From Pseudomonas sp. 31-12 (lineage in GTDB: Bacteria; Pseudomonadota; Gammaproteobacteria; Pseudomonadales; Pseudomonadaceae): a stretch of DNA of 64,000 bases. How positions within the stretch are numbered: position 1 is the stretch's first letter; each line of letters begins with the position of its first letter. Positions 38,836 to 48,977 of the stretch are shown here, piece after piece. The stretch lies in assembly GCF_003151075.1 (NCBI RefSeq), contig NZ_CP029482.1, forward strand, positions 5,890,001 to 5,954,000. Direction: 5' to 3'. The translations under genes and the position numbers were made by a program. The notes under the pieces are model-generated. The model saw nothing but the letters and a program-made list of their open reading frames with translations. It did no database searches and had not been told where the DNA came from.

Positions 38836-40053
38836 ATGGCGGTCAAAGCAGCAAAAATCAGTGTCTACGCCTGGGAAGGTACGGACCGCAAAGGCTCCAA
38901 AATGACCGGCGAGTTGAGCGGACTCAACCCAGCGTTGATCAAGGCTCAGCTGCGCAAGCAGGGAATCAACCCCGGCAGGGTGCGCAAGAAATCCGCCTCG
39001 ATTTTCAGCTTCGGCAAACGTATCAAGGCTCAGGAAATTGCCCTGTTTACCCGGCAGATGGCGACCATGATGAAAGCCGGCGTGCCACTGCTGCAGTCGT
39101 TCGACATCATCGGCGAAGGCTTCGACAACCCGGCCATGCGCAAACTGGTGGACGAGGTGAAACAGGAAGTCGCGGCGGGTAACAGCTTCGCCGCGTCCCT
39201 ACGCAAAAAGCCGCAGTATTTCGATGAGCTGTACTGCAACCTCGTCGATGCCGGTGAACAGGCCGGCGCGCTGGACACCCTGCTGGAACGGGTAGCGACC
39301 TACAAGGAAAAGAGCGAAAGCCTGAAAGCGAAGATCAAGAAAGCCATGACCTACCCGCTGGCCGTGGTCTTCGTGGCGATCATTGTCACCGGGATTCTGC
39401 TGGTCAAGGTGGTGCCGCAGTTCGAGTCGGTGTTCAAGGGCTTTGGCGCGGAGTTGCCGGCCTTCACCGTAATGGTCATAGGCCTGTCGGAGTTCATGCA
39501 GGCGTGGTGGTGGATGATGCTGGGCGTGTTGGTCGCCGCCATCTTCGGTGTGCGCCACGCCTTTAAAACCTCCCAGGGCTTTCGGGACCGGATGGACACC
39601 TGGCTACTGAAGCTGCCGCTTATCGGCACCTTGATGTACAAGTCTGCCGTGGCCCGTTACGCCCGCACCCTGTCGACCACGTTCGCCGCTGGCGTGCCGT
39701 TGGTCGAAGCCCTGGAGTCAGTGGCTGGCGCGACCGGCAACATCGTATTCAAACGTGCCGTGCTGCGCATCAAGCAGGACGTGTCGACCGGCATGCAGCT
39801 GAATTTTTCCATGCGCACCTCGGGCATCTTTCCCAGCATGGCGATCCAGTTGACCGCCATTGGCGAAGAATCCGGTGCACTGGACGACATGCTCGATAAG
39901 GTCGCGAGCTTCTACGAGGATGAAGTGGACAATATGGTCGATAACCTCACCAGCCTGATGGAGCCGTTCATCATGGTGGTGCTGGGTGTTATTGTCGGTG
40001 GCCTGGTGGTTGCGATGTACCTGCCCATTTTCCAACTCGGCTCAGCGATCTGA
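38836..40053 (+). CDS. pilC: Type IV pilus platform protein PilC
   Basis: A 405-aa inner-membrane platform protein with two GspF domains (about 70-195 and 275-395), each starting FTRQMATMMKAGVPLLQS- or YARTLSTTFAAGVPLVEAL-like, and three transmembrane helices. It couples PilB to pilin insertion. Starts 2 bp after the pilB stop. Confidence 0.97.
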   Translation: MAVKAAKISVYAWEGTDRKGSKMTGELSGLNPALIKAQLRKQGINPGRVRKKSASIFSFGKRIKAQEIALFTRQMATMMKAGVPLLQSFDIIGEGFDNPAMRKLVDEVKQEVAAGNSFAASLRKKPQYFDELYCNLVDAGEQAGALDTLLERVATYKEKSESLKAKIKKAMTYPLAVVFVAIIVTGILLVKVVPQFESVFKGFGAELPAFTVMVIGLSEFMQAWWWMMLGVLVAAIFGVRHAFKTSQGFRDRMDTWLLKLPLIGTLMYKSAVARYARTLSTTFAAGVPLVEALESVAGATGNIVFKRAVLRIKQDVSTGMQLNFSMRTSGIFPSMAIQLTAIGEESGALDDMLDKVASFYEDEVDNMVDNLTSLMEPFIMVVLGVIVGGLVVAMYLPIFQLGSAI

Positions 40054-40054
40054 C

Positions 40055-40927
40055 ATGCCCTTGAACGACATCCTGATCCTCTATCCGCTGGTGTTCGTAG
40101 GCATCGCCCTGGCGGTCGGCCTGCTGGTTGGCAGCTTCCTCAACGTGGTGGTTTGGCGCCTGCCGAAAATGCTCCACCGCGAATGGCGGCTGCAAGCCCA
40201 TGACGTGTTGGGCGTGCCGCCCGAGGCGCCGGGCCCGGCCTATAACCTGATGCTGCCTCATTCCCACTGCCCGCATTGCGACCATCAAATCCGCGCCTGG
40301 GAAAACATTCCGCTGCTCAGCTATCTGTTTCTACGGGGGCGATGCTCGAACTGCGCCACGGCGATCAGCAAGCGTTATCCGCTGACTGAACTGGCCTGTG
40401 GTCTGCTCTCGGCGTTTATTGCCTGGCATTTCGGCTTCGGCTGGCAGGCCTGCATGGTGCTGGTGCTGACCTGGGGCTTGCTGGCCATGAGCCTGATCGA
40501 CGCCGAGCACCAACTGCTGCCGGATGTACTGGTGTTGCCGCTGCTGTGGCTGGGGTTGATCGTCAACAGCTTCGGGTTGTTCGTGTCATTGCATGAGGCG
40601 TTGTGGGGCGCGGTGGCCGGTTATATGACGTTGTGGACGGTGTTCTGGCTGTTCAAGCTGCTCACCGGCAAGGACGGCATCGGTCACGGCGATTTCAAGC
40701 TGCTGGCCATGATCGGCGCTTGGGGCGGCTGGCAGATATTGCCCCTGACCCTTCTCCTTTCATCCCTTGTGGGGGCCATCATCGGCGTGATTTTGCTGCG
40801 CCTGCGCAACGCAAAAACTTCGACACCGATCCCCTTCGGACCCTTTCTGGCGATTGCCGGCTGGATTGCCTTGCTCTGGGGTGGTCAAATAACCGGCTTC
40901 TATTGGCAGTTTGTCGGTTTGAAATGA
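40055..40927 (+). CDS. pilD: Prepilin peptidase/N-methyltransferase PilD
   Basis: A 290-aa polytopic aspartic protease that cleaves and N-methylates type IV pilins and type II secretion pseudopilins. The N-terminal cytoplasmic domain has the CPHC...CSNC zinc motif; the catalytic aspartates lie in [13 protein letters not shown] and in [19 protein letters not shown]. The ATG at 40055 is 1 bp after the pilC stop. Confidence 0.97.
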   Translation: MPLNDILILYPLVFVGIALAVGLLVGSFLNVVVWRLPKMLHREWRLQAHDVLGVPPEAPGPAYNLMLPHSHCPHCDHQIRAWENIPLLSYLFLRGRCSNCATAISKRYPLTELACGLLSAFIAWHFGFGWQACMVLVLTWGLLAMSLIDAEHQLLPDVLVLPLLWLGLIVNSFGLFVSLHEALWGAVAGYMTLWTVFWLFKLLTGKDGIGHGDFKLLAMIGAWGGWQILPLTLLLSSLVGAIIGVILLRLRNAKTSTPIPFGPFLAIAGWIALLWGGQITGFYWQFVGLK

Positions 40928-41547
40928 ATACCCCTGTGGAAAAACCCTGGATTCTCGGCCTGACCGGCGGCATCGGCAGCGGCAAAAGCGCGGCTGCCCA
41001 GCACTTTATCGACCTCGGTGTACACGTTGTGGACGCCGATCATGCGGCGCGCTGGGTGGTGGAACCGGGTCGCCCGGCATTGGCGCAAATCGCTGAACAC
41101 TTTGGCCCCGGCGTGTTGCAAGCCGACGGGCAACTGGATCGCGCTGCGTTGCGCAAGCTGATCTTTGAAGTGCCGGAGGAACGCCGCTGGCTCGAAGCGT
41201 TGCTGCATCCGCTGATCGCCAAAGAAATCGCCGATCACCTGGCCAAGGCACAATCGCCTTACGCGATTCTGGTTTCGCCGTTGCTGATCGAGTCCGGGCA
41301 GTACGCCATGACCCAACGGGTCCTGGTGATCGATGCCCCGGAACAGCTACAGATTGAACGCACCTTGCAGCGTGACCAGACCAGCGAGCAACAGGTCCAG
41401 GCGATCCTCAAGGCGCAATCCAGCCGCCAGGACCGCGTGAGCCACGCCGACGATGTGGTGGTCAACGACCGCGACCTCGCCTGGCTGCACAGCGAGGTCG
41501 AACGCCTGCATCACTTTTACCTTACTTTGCGTGGAGGCCAGTCATGA
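40924..41547 (+). CDS. coaE: Dephospho-CoA kinase
   Basis: A 207-aa P-loop kinase for the last step of CoA synthesis (phosphorylating the 3'-OH of dephospho-CoA). P-loop GGIGSGKS near residue 15, CoA-domain segment [16 protein letters not shown], and VSPLLIESG near 117. Overlaps pilD (ATGA) and yacG (ATGA). It shares the window with panBCD, which feed the same pathway. Confidence 0.97.
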   Translation: MNTPVEKPWILGLTGGIGSGKSAAAQHFIDLGVHVVDADHAARWVVEPGRPALAQIAEHFGPGVLQADGQLDRAALRKLIFEVPEERRWLEALLHPLIAKEIADHLAKAQSPYAILVSPLLIESGQYAMTQRVLVIDAPEQLQIERTLQRDQTSEQQVQAILKAQSSRQDRVSHADDVVVNDRDLAWLHSEVERLHHFYLTLRGGQS

Positions 41548-41744
41548 GCCAGACCCCAATCGTCAATTGCCCAACCTGTGGCGCCCCCGTTGAATGGAGC
41601 GCCGAGAGCACGTTCCGGCCGTTCTGTTCGGACCGTTGCAAACTGATCGACCTGGGCGCCTGGGCGTCGGAAGAACACAAGATTCCGGTCAGCCCGGATG
41701 CCGAAGACGAGATGTTCAGCGAAGACTTCGAGCCGCGTCACTGA
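41544..41744 (+). CDS. yacG: DNA gyrase inhibitor YacG
   Basis: A 66-aa zinc protein with the YacG motif [10 protein letters not shown] near residue 7 and [14 protein letters not shown] near 27, giving the Cys4 site. E. coli YacG binds GyrB and blocks DNA binding. ATGA overlap with coaE; ends 3 bp before the convergent next gene. Confidence 0.95.
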   Translation: MSQTPIVNCPTCGAPVEWSAESTFRPFCSDRCKLIDLGAWASEEHKIPVSPDAEDEMFSEDFEPRH

Positions 41745-41747
41745 TCT

Positions 41748-41963
41748 TCAAGGCCGCATAAAACCGTAGTCCTGGCTGTCATCGAGGTTTTCCGCGAGAA
41801 AACGCAACTCATCGGCCAGGTCTTCGGCGCTGCGCACCGCCTTGCTCTGTTGCACCACCGCACTGAGCAAGGCACGCAGGCTCAACCCCGGATCAAAACC
41901 CACTTCCTGCGCCCCATCCAGACTTTGACGCAACTCCTGCCTTGCCCATTCGTAGACACTCAT
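41748..41963 (-). CDS. Small conserved protein of unknown function
   Basis: A 71-aa acidic helical cytosolic protein (MSVYEWARQELRQSLDGAQE...), with no motif I recognise. AGGAG at 7 nt supports the ATG at 41963. It has been kept in this place, between yacG and the CbiM-like gene, in other pseudomonads. Confidence 0.75.
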   Translation of the reverse strand: MSVYEWARQELRQSLDGAQEVGFDPGLSLRALLSAVVQQSKAVRSAEDLADELRFLAENLDDSQDYGFMRP

Positions 41964-42026
41964 TTCGATGCTCCTGAAGGTTTTGCGGAGCATGGAAGCG
42001 TCAGCGATGGTTGGATTTGATGTGGA

Positions 42027-42716
42027 TCAAGACTTGGGATCGTCGTCTTTCCAGGGCGCCGAAAGGTAACGTGTGCGGTTGAAGGTCTCCAGCCACTCGG
42101 GGCAGAACACCACCAGTGCGCTGACCACCATGCCGTTGATGAACGCCTCCGGAAAAATGATCAGCCACAGGTAACCGACAAAATCCTCGAGCCAATAAGG
42201 CATGGCGAAACGCTCGTCATACCACAGCAACGTCAGCGCCAGCACCAGGCACAACAACGCCGAAAGCGCTGCAGCCGAGAACCCGGAAACAAAGATATAC
42301 ACGAAGGGATTACGCGGCTGCGCTCGCTCCACCAGGATCGCGCAGCATTCGGTGACCAGCACCGGCAGCAGAATAAACAGCGCACCATTGACCCCCATCG
42401 CCAGCAGATCCTGGCGCCCGAGCAGCACTAACCCCGCTTGCGCGACCAACCCGCCGACAATCGCCAGTGGCCAGTCGAGCAACAGCGTCACCGCGGTCAT
42501 GCCGATGAAGTGGTAGGACACGCCGGTATCGAAATCGCGACGCACCAGCCACAGCATGAACAGCGCGAACACCGTGCCGAACAGCAGATGCTGGCGGCGT
42601 CTGTCGCTGAACAGCTCGACCCACGGCGCTCGCGCAACGGCCCAGACCAGCACCGGTATATAGATCAACCACCCTGCTGCGAGGGTTTCAGGTGACAGTA
42701 ACTCGGCGCCGATCAT
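42027..42716 (-). CDS. CbiM-like/energy-coupling factor permease component
   Basis: A 229-aa membrane protein with about six or seven helices and a weak CbiM/EcfS-like pattern (ending YLWLIIFPEAFINGMVVSALVVFCPEW). No ATPase gene is adjacent, so its partner is unknown; family proteins carry cobalt, nickel or vitamins. The ATG at 42716 is preceded by AAAGGAG at 11 nt; a GTG four codons earlier abuts the ribosome site. Confidence 0.7.
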   Translation of the reverse strand: MIGAELLSPETLAAGWLIYIPVLVWAVARAPWVELFSDRRRQHLLFGTVFALFMLWLVRRDFDTGVSYHFIGMTAVTLLLDWPLAIVGGLVAQAGLVLLGRQDLLAMGVNGALFILLPVLVTECCAILVERAQPRNPFVYIFVSGFSAAALSALLCLVLALTLLWYDERFAMPYWLEDFVGYLWLIIFPEAFINGMVVSALVVFCPEWLETFNRTRYLSAPWKDDDPKS

Positions 42717-42821
42717 GTCTGGGCACACTCCTTTGTCTTGCCAAAAGAGAACAGGCCCTCAGTCTACACCGGGCTTTGAGTGCGCTTCGATTTCGGGAGG
42801 GGGCTCCATGATTGGGGGCGT

Positions 42822-43235
42822 ATCCGTTCCTGCGGTAACGGCTGCTATTGGTTCCGGCCTTCCGACGGGGCAGATCAAGATCAAAAGCAAAATCGAGTCT
42901 GTAGTCCCGCCCCCCCTTCAAGTCTAAACATACAAGCGAGCCTGCTCGCGAAAGCGGACTGGCATCCGCCATGATGTCGACTGACACGGCCCCTTCGAGA
43001 GGCCGAGTGGAGGTTCTGCGCAGCGGGCAACCCGGCAAGGATGCCGGGTTAGCTGCCCCCGGCCATGGATGGCCGATGGCGGCGGGCCCACGGAGCAGGA
43101 CCGGAGCGAGGGCATGCCGAGCCTGGGCGAGGCACCGAACGTCAGGGGCAAGAGCCCTTTGGTTACTTTGGAGCTTTTCCAAAATGACCCGCCGTAAGGG
43201 CGGAACCAATAGCTGCCGTTACCGCAGAAACGGAT
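42822..43235. mobile_element. MITE-like 414-bp element with 34-bp inverted ends
   Basis: The left end ATCCGTTCCTGCGGTAACGG (from 42822) and the right end, read inverted, ATCCGTTTCTGCGGTAACGG (to 43235) agree over 34 bp with two differences (42822-42855 versus 43202-43235), and weaker pairing extends to about 46 bp. Inside are a decayed REP unit (from about 42930), short hairpins (ACCCGGCAAGGATGCCGGGT near 43029) and a GGTTACTTTGGAGCTTTTCC block seen in many Pseudomonas intergenic repeats. No transposase; any trans-acting enzyme is unknown. Confidence 0.7.
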
Positions 43236-43359
43236 ATGACCTCAACCAAAAACAGCGATTGTTACGTTCCCTGCAACGCTGAATCAAACCCAGCCCCCTT
43301 TATCACTCACTGCCAAAGACTAAACTTCAAACATCAGAATCAACCCCGAGCCCACAAAA

Positions 43360-43593
43360 ATGAAAACCCTGACCAGCCTGTTTCTGACCCTGATCGCAAC
43401 CTCCGCCATGGCTGCCAGCAACGAGCCGGCCGCCCCCCCATCACAGTCGCTGGACATCGCCGAAGTGGTGTCAGTAACAGACACCGCAACGGCCTGCGAC
43501 GTCGTGCCAGCCACCATGGTCTACATCGATCACCAGGGACAGACGCATCAAGTGACCTATCAAGTCATGGGCAACTGCACGAGCAACCTGTAA
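43360..43593 (+). CDS. Small exported DUF2790-type protein
   Basis: A 77-aa protein with a signal peptide (MKTLTSLFLTLIATSAMAAS, cleavage near residue 19) and a DUF2790-like core: two Cys (TACDVV and GNCTSN) and YIDHQGQTHQVTYQVMG. This family is Pseudomonas-specific and usually small and periplasmic, of unknown function. It lies 8 bp from the convergent benF stop and 125 bp from the MITE-like element. Confidence 0.75.
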   Translation: MKTLTSLFLTLIATSAMAASNEPAAPPSQSLDIAEVVSVTDTATACDVVPATMVYIDHQGQTHQVTYQVMGNCTSNL

Positions 43594-43601
43594 CTAGCGC
43601 C

Positions 43602-44870
43602 TCATAGCAACGTCCACGTATAGCTGAGGATCAAACGGTTCTCGTCGATATCGCTGCGGTAGTTGGAACGCGCCATCACGTTGCGCACGCGAATCCCGAG
43701 GCCTTTGAGGCTGCCGCTCTGCAACACATAGCCGAGATCGAGATCGCGCTCGCGGTCCTTGCCCTCGAACCCTTGCCCGGTATCGACATTGCCCCCGCTG
43801 ATGTAGCGCACGGTGCTGGTCAGCCCAGGCACGCCAAGCGCGGCAAAATCGTAGTCGTAGCGCGCTTGCCAGGATCGCTCGTCGGTGTAGGCGAATTCAT
43901 AGGTTGGCACCTCGTTGCCCAGCGGTGAGATGTTGGCAAACACCCTCGGGAACGCGCTGTCGCCGAACATGCCCTGATAGCCGAGATAAAACGTGTGCCC
44001 ACCGCGCTTGGCTGACAGCAAGGAGAAGAACGCCTGGTTGTCGATGTTACCCAGCAGTTTTTTGCCGTCTTCGCGCGAGTCGTAATAGCCTAGGTTGGCG
44101 CCCAGGGTCCATTTACCCAACGGTTCGCTGTGCTTGAAGCCGAGAAAACGCTGGTTGTAGATATCTTCCAGTTGCCCGAACCAGGCGCTGACCGAGCTGC
44201 GTTTATCGTTGAAGGCGTAATCGGCGCCGGCAAAATTGAAGCCGTCGCTGCTGACCTGACGCTGCGGCACATGACCGAGCATGGCTTGCATCTTTTCGTC
44301 GCCAGCCTCGTTACGCAGGCTGGTCGAGTTCAAGTGTCCCCCTTGCACCGTCAGGCCATTGATTTCGTTCGAGCTGATGCTTGCGCCCTGATAGCTGGGC
44401 GGCAGCAAACGGATATCGCTGAAGGCCAGCACCGGCAGGTTCGGTTGCAGCTCACCCACTTTCAGTTCGGTTTTGGAGAAGCGCACCTTCAATGCGCCTT
44501 CCAGACGGCTGTAATCATTCGCCGCGCGCCCGTCATCCTTTACCGGCAGCAAACCGGTATTGACCCGGTCCGGGCTGCTGTCGAGCTTGAGGCCGAGCAG
44601 GCCAATGACATCCACACCAAAACCGACGGGGCCTTGGGTATAACCGGATTTGACGTTGAGGATGAAGCCCTGCGCCCACTCTTCGGCCTTCGATTGCTGG
44701 TTGGCCCCGACGATGTCGGAGAAGTCCCGGCTGAAGTAGTAATTGCGCGCTTGCAAGGTGGCCGTAGTGTCTTCGATGAAGCCACCCTCGGCCGCCATCG
44801 CACCGGAGGAGAAACCCGAGACGACCGCCATGGACAACACCGAACCGGTTGTTGGAAAAATCTGTTTCAT
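43602..44870 (-). CDS. benF: OprD-family porin, BenF-like
   Basis: A 422-aa 18-stranded outer-membrane porin of the OprD/OccK family: signal peptide to about residue 27, then [20 protein letters not shown], internal arginine ladder and [10 protein letters not shown] as the last strand. Following benK and benE in one operon, it most likely lets benzoate-type acids through the outer membrane, like BenF of P. putida. The substrate is inferred from context. Confidence 0.85.
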   Translation of the reverse strand: MKQIFPTTGSVLSMAVVSGFSSGAMAAEGGFIEDTTATLQARNYYFSRDFSDIVGANQQSKAEEWAQGFILNVKSGYTQGPVGFGVDVIGLLGLKLDSSPDRVNTGLLPVKDDGRAANDYSRLEGALKVRFSKTELKVGELQPNLPVLAFSDIRLLPPSYQGASISSNEINGLTVQGGHLNSTSLRNEAGDEKMQAMLGHVPQRQVSSDGFNFAGADYAFNDKRSSVSAWFGQLEDIYNQRFLGFKHSEPLGKWTLGANLGYYDSREDGKKLLGNIDNQAFFSLLSAKRGGHTFYLGYQGMFGDSAFPRVFANISPLGNEVPTYEFAYTDERSWQARYDYDFAALGVPGLTSTVRYISGGNVDTGQGFEGKDRERDLDLGYVLQSGSLKGLGIRVRNVMARSNYRSDIDENRLILSYTWTLL

Positions 44871-44887
44871 CGTTATTTCTCTTATTT

Positions 44888-46108
44888 TTATTGATCGACA
44901 GGTTGAAGTGCTTCAGCCGTAGCGCATTCGCGGCGAGGAACGGGACGACGGGCGTTTAACAACAAGTGCGTGACCATGCCGAAAATCAGCCCCCAAAAAG
45001 CGGCGGACAACCCCAGCAACGACATGCCCGACGCGGTGGTCAGAAAAGTCACCAAAGCAGCTTCGCGATCACTCGGCACGGCCATTGCGCCGGCCAATGC
45101 CCCGGCAATCGCGGCGAACAGCGCCAGCCCGGCCAGGGCTGCGATCAGTTCCTTGGGAAAGGCCGAAAACAGAGAAACCAGGGTGGCGCCGAAGATCCCC
45201 AGCACCAGGTAACACAGCCCGCCGACAACCCCGGCCACATAGCGTTTGCCGGGATCTTCATGGGCCTCGCGCCCGGTACAAATCGCCGCGGTGATCGCCG
45301 CCAGATTCAGCCCGTGACAACCGAACGGAGCCAGCAGTGCTGTACCCAATGCACTGCTGGCGATGATCGGGCTGGCCGGCGTTGAGTAACCGCTGGCGCG
45401 CAGCACCGCCATGCCGGGGACAAACTGTCCGGTCAGCGCCACCATCACCAGCGGCAAAGCGATATTCAGGGTCGCGCTCAGGCTGAACGCGGGCGTGATC
45501 CACACCGGCGTGGCCAAACCGATCACCAGCGCTTCGCGGTGCAAATCACCGACGAGAAAGGCAATGGAACAACCCACCAGCAGCACCATCAACACCGCAT
45601 AACGCGGCATCACCCGCTTGCAGATCAGGTACGTGGCGAACATCGCCAGCACCAGCAACGGCTTGCCCTGCAGCGACACGAACAAACCGGTGCCGAAGCT
45701 GAACAGAATCCCCGCCAGCATCGCTGCCGCAATGGCCGCGGGCAGTTTGCTGATGATCCGGTCAAAGGCCCCCGATACCCCAATCAGAAAGATAATCAGG
45801 CTGCTGACCAGATAAGCACCCACCGCCTCCGGCATGGAGATCCCCGGTAACAGCGCCACCAGCAACGCCGAACCCGGCGCCGACCACGCGATGATCACCG
45901 GGACGCGGTAACGCAGGCTCAATCCGATACCGAGCACGGCACTGCCGATGGAAATCGCCCAGACCCAGGACGACAACACCTCTCGCGAGAGATGCGCCGT
46001 CTCGGCAGCCTGAAAGATGATCACCAGCGGCCCGGCGTAGGAAATCACCGTGGCGATAAATCCGGCGACTGCCGCAGACAGGGAAAAATCCCGGACTAAC
46101 GCTCTCAT
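44888..46108 (-). CDS. benE: Benzoate/H+ symporter BenE
   Basis: A 406-aa, about 12-helix inner-membrane transporter of the BenE family ([19 protein letters not shown], [15 protein letters not shown], and [18 protein letters not shown]). Its ATG overlaps the benK stop by four bases (ATGA). With BenK it gives two independent inner-membrane routes for aromatic acids. Confidence 0.9.
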   Translation of the reverse strand: MRALVRDFSLSAAVAGFIATVISYAGPLVIIFQAAETAHLSREVLSSWVWAISIGSAVLGIGLSLRYRVPVIIAWSAPGSALLVALLPGISMPEAVGAYLVSSLIIFLIGVSGAFDRIISKLPAAIAAAMLAGILFSFGTGLFVSLQGKPLLVLAMFATYLICKRVMPRYAVLMVLLVGCSIAFLVGDLHREALVIGLATPVWITPAFSLSATLNIALPLVMVALTGQFVPGMAVLRASGYSTPASPIIASSALGTALLAPFGCHGLNLAAITAAICTGREAHEDPGKRYVAGVVGGLCYLVLGIFGATLVSLFSAFPKELIAALAGLALFAAIAGALAGAMAVPSDREAALVTFLTTASGMSLLGLSAAFWGLIFGMVTHLLLNARRPVPRRECATAEALQPVDQ

Positions 46109-47472
46109 GAAACGTCGCCAACAGACCCGTCGATCGAACCGTGGCGCAAGCCCGACAGCGCTTGTTTAGCGCTGTGCCGACTGCTGATGGCAAACACGGT
46201 CATGGCAATCGCGGCCACCGCCCCGGGCAAGGCAAAGGCCATGAAGTTCAGTTGCAGCGGCAGGCTGATCCCGAGTAATGCACCGCCCAGCAGCGGGCCG
46301 ACGATGGCACCGTTGCGCCCGATGCCCGACGCCCAACCCAAACCGGTAGAGCGAATGGTCATGGAGTAGAACTGCGCGGCGCAGGCGTACAACAGGATCT
46401 GCGAGCCAATGGTGGTGGCGCCGGCAATGGCGATCAGCAGGTACAACAGCGGCATCGGGCTGTTGAATCCCAGCAAGGTGATCGACACGGCCGCCACGGC
46501 GAAGAACACCGCCAACACCCGCGGCAGGTTGAGTTTGTCCCCCAACACACCGCCGCCGACCGCGCCGAAAATGGCGCCGAAGTTGAGCACCAACAGGAAT
46601 GACAGACTCGAGCCCAGGCTGTAACCGGCATTGGCCATCAGTTTCGGCAGCCATGAACTCAAGGCGTAGACCATCAGCAGGCAGCAGAAAAACGCCAGCC
46701 ACAACATCAGCGTGCGCAGCGCGCGACCTTCGCGAAACAGTTGCAACACCGGCGTGCCGGTGCCCTTCACTTCGCTCATGTGCAACAGATCGCCGGTTTG
46801 CGCGACGTAAGCCGGGTCAATCCGCTGCAGGATGTTGCGAGCCTCTGCATTGCGCCCCTGACGCAGCATGAAACCCACCGACTCGGGCAGGAAGTACATG
46901 ATCAGCGGCAACAACAGCAACGGCAGCACTGCCACGTAAAACACCGATTGCCAGCCAAAACTCGGGATCAGCACGATGCCGAGCCCCGCCGAGAGCATGC
47001 CGCCCACCGAGTAGCCGCTGAACATGATCGCCACCAGCGTGCTGCGGATTTTCTTCGGCGCGTATTCGTTCATCAACGCCACGACGTTGGGCATCACCCC
47101 GCCGATGCCGAGCCCGGCAATGAATCGGCAGAGGCCAAATTCGGTGGGATTGCGGGCAAAACCGTTGAGCACGGTAAACCCGCTGAACAGCATCACGCAG
47201 ATCGTGATGGCTTTCTTGCGGCCGATCTTGTCCGACAGCGGACCGAAAAACAGCGCACCGAACATCATGCCGAACAGTGCGTAACTGCCCAGTGCGCCCG
47301 CTTGCAGGGGACTGAGCCCCCACTCTTTCATCAGCATCGGCAACACCACGCCGTAGATCACCAGATCGTAACCGTCGAAAATGATGATCAGGGCACACCA
47401 GAACAGCACCATCCAGTGAAAGCGGTTGAATCGTGCGTTGTCGATAACCTCATGTACGTCAATCTTGCGCAT
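46105..47472 (-). CDS. benK: MFS aromatic acid transporter BenK
   Basis: A 455-aa major facilitator of the AAHS family with 12 helices. It carries DGYDLVIYGVVLP with the substrate-binding Asp in TM1, the loop 2-3 motif GPLSDKIGRKK and the loop 8-9 motif GVLGDKLN. First gene of benKEF; upstream lie two BenR/XylS-type boxes. Substrate could be benzoate or a related acid. Confidence 0.88.
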   Translation of the reverse strand: MRKIDVHEVIDNARFNRFHWMVLFWCALIIIFDGYDLVIYGVVLPMLMKEWGLSPLQAGALGSYALFGMMFGALFFGPLSDKIGRKKAITICVMLFSGFTVLNGFARNPTEFGLCRFIAGLGIGGVMPNVVALMNEYAPKKIRSTLVAIMFSGYSVGGMLSAGLGIVLIPSFGWQSVFYVAVLPLLLLPLIMYFLPESVGFMLRQGRNAEARNILQRIDPAYVAQTGDLLHMSEVKGTGTPVLQLFREGRALRTLMLWLAFFCCLLMVYALSSWLPKLMANAGYSLGSSLSFLLVLNFGAIFGAVGGGVLGDKLNLPRVLAVFFAVAAVSITLLGFNSPMPLLYLLIAIAGATTIGSQILLYACAAQFYSMTIRSTGLGWASGIGRNGAIVGPLLGGALLGISLPLQLNFMAFALPGAVAAIAMTVFAISSRHSAKQALSGLRHGSIDGSVGDVS

Positions 47473-47564
47473 GGCATTGATCTCTTGTTGTTGTTTTTTT
47501 AAGAGCGTCGGTAACGCGGCGAACGTCCGTACAGCCGAGGGTAAAGGTGCCAGGCACGGGGCAA

Positions 47565-47600
47565 TATCCGCTTTGCGCAGATCGCTATCCGTTTTGTGCG
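47565..47600 (-). promoter_or_regulatory. Two BenR/XylS-type direct-repeat boxes before benK
   Basis: On the minus strand: CGCACAAAACGGATA, 6 nt, TGCGCAAAGCGGATA. Both fit TGCA-N6-GGNTA with one mismatch each in the first element, and the 21-bp period equals the spacing of XylS/BenR tandem sites at Pm and PbenA. They lie about 95-130 bp before the benK start. The regulator benR is not in the window. Confidence 0.72.
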
Positions 47601-47753
47601 TTGCCCTGAACCGGGCGGGGATGAGGAGTGTTGCGGGGATTTCAGGTGGTAAATCCGGTAGATCGGAACCTCTCCGATGGACTGCCTACGCCAAGCGCAG
47701 CCCTGTGGATGACCCGGATGTCAGCCTTTGCGGTCGCGGGAGCCCTGTGTCAA

Positions 47754-48221
47754 TCAAGGCAGGGCCTTCTCCAGCGCCTCATGCAATTGCGCCGCCGTGG
47801 CATATTCGGACTGCCCCACCAATTGACCGTTCCTGAGCTGCAGCCACAGCACTTTATCCACGGCCCCGGGGTAGCGCGGCGCCACACGACCATCACGGTC
47901 AAGCATCACTCGATAGGAATAATCGCGCATGGCCGGCACCGCGAACATTTTCGCGATCAATCGAGGCATGCGCTGGATGTCCGCGACAAATATGGTGTGC
48001 CGAGCCTCCAGGTAGCCCTTGGGCTGGCCCTGCAGAGCGGCGTCGACCAGTTTGGCGGCGTCCATGCTGCGCGCTACCAGCAGCGTCTGCGTCTGGTTAT
48101 CGAGCGTATCGGCCTGATCGAACTGATCAAGCAAGGTCCACGGCGCCAGCCGCTCACCCACCTGCAGCGCCTGCGCCCAAAGAGGCAGAAGACTGAGCAA
48201 CAACACGGGCCAATATTTCAC
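47754..48221 (-). CDS. Exported thioredoxin-fold (YtfJ-like) protein
   Basis: A 155-aa protein with a signal peptide (MKYWPVLLLSLLPLWAQA) and a compact body LQVGERLAPWTLLDQFDQ that resembles the start of thioredoxin/YtfJ-type periplasmic proteins. No CxxC, so not a redox enzyme. Related Pseudomonas proteins are sometimes labelled FAD/FMN dehydrogenase, but I see no support for that. Function unknown. It is read in the same direction as benK, toward it. Confidence 0.6.
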   Translation of the reverse strand: MKYWPVLLLSLLPLWAQALQVGERLAPWTLLDQFDQADTLDNQTQTLLVARSMDAAKLVDAALQGQPKGYLEARHTIFVADIQRMPRLIAKMFAVPAMRDYSYRVMLDRDGRVAPRYPGAVDKVLWLQLRNGQLVGQSEYATAAQLHEALEKALP

Positions 48222-48350
48222 GTTCTACTCCTCGTTCGAGCGCCTAGGCGCAATGGCCATCAGTCTACACCGCCCGTTCCAAGCCTCCTGTCCTACTGTT
48301 TACCGTTTCACGCTTTCTGCTTGTCGCAAATGAACGCTAAGCTTGGGCCT

Positions 48351-48977
48351 ATGGATGACTCAGATTATTTACGCCTGCTGACCATCGCGGCCGAGCAAGC
48401 CAACGCGTTCCTGTCCAATGCCCGCAAATGGGAGCGTGAGCGTTGGGTCTGCCAGCGCCTGCTGCAAGGCCTGAACATTCCCTATCGCGCCGACGAGTTC
48501 GCCCCGGCCGGGGAGCCGCCGGACGTGCTGTTTCGTGACGCCAGTTTCGAGGTGTTCTTCGTGCTCGACGAGGGCCGGCGCCTCAATGACGAATGGCGCG
48601 ATGAGCTGCAACGTCGGCGCAGCGCGTTTTCCTTGAGCCAGCTGGTGCGTCGCGAGGCCAAGCCCCGGCGCATCCCGGCCAATGAGTTTTTGCTGAGACT
48701 GGCGCCGACCTTGCGTAAAAAAGCACACAACTACAAAGAGCGCGGCATGGACCTGGGGGAACTGGACATCATCGCGTTCGCCAGCCTCAAGCGTGAAGTG
48801 CTGGACCTCAACAGCCATTTCCCGCCGCCCACCGAATACCTGCGTCAAGGCTGGCGTTCGCTGTCGCTGGTCGGTCCGACGTTCGCCCGTGTGCTGTTTG
48901 CCCACCCGGACGCCCCGGATTTCCTGCGTAACAACCTGGGTCGCAGCATCGTCTTCGACGTCGGGATCAGCCTGTGA
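48351..48977 (+). CDS. DUF1780 protein
   Basis: A 208-aa cytosolic protein of the Pseudomonas DUF1780 family, rich in Arg and Glu (RKWERERWVCQRLLQGL, then VFFVLDEGRRLNDEWRDEL). The structure of a relative resembles PD-(D/E)xK-type nuclease folds, but no activity has been shown and I would not assign one. ATG at 48351 is the family start; an in-frame ATG at 48330 is possible. Its stop overlaps the next gene. Confidence 0.8.
   Translation: MDDSDYLRLLTIAAEQANAFLSNARKWERERWVCQRLLQGLNIPYRADEFAPAGEPPDVLFRDASFEVFFVLDEGRRLNDEWRDELQRRRSAFSLSQLVRREAKPRRIPANEFLLRLAPTLRKKAHNYKERGMDLGELDIIAFASLKREVLDLNSHFPPPTEYLRQGWRSLSLVGPTFARVLFAHPDAPDFLRNNLGRSIVFDVGISL

Noticed and set aside
42688..43282. Short open frames on both strands inside the MITE-like element (173, 103, 75 and 70 codons)
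   Set aside because: They depend on repeat DNA, lack ribosome sites, and are the kind of spurious small proteins often annotated within Pseudomonas repeats.
46741..47502. Plus-strand frame opposite benK
   Set aside because: His/Gln/Arg-rich shadow; no domain.
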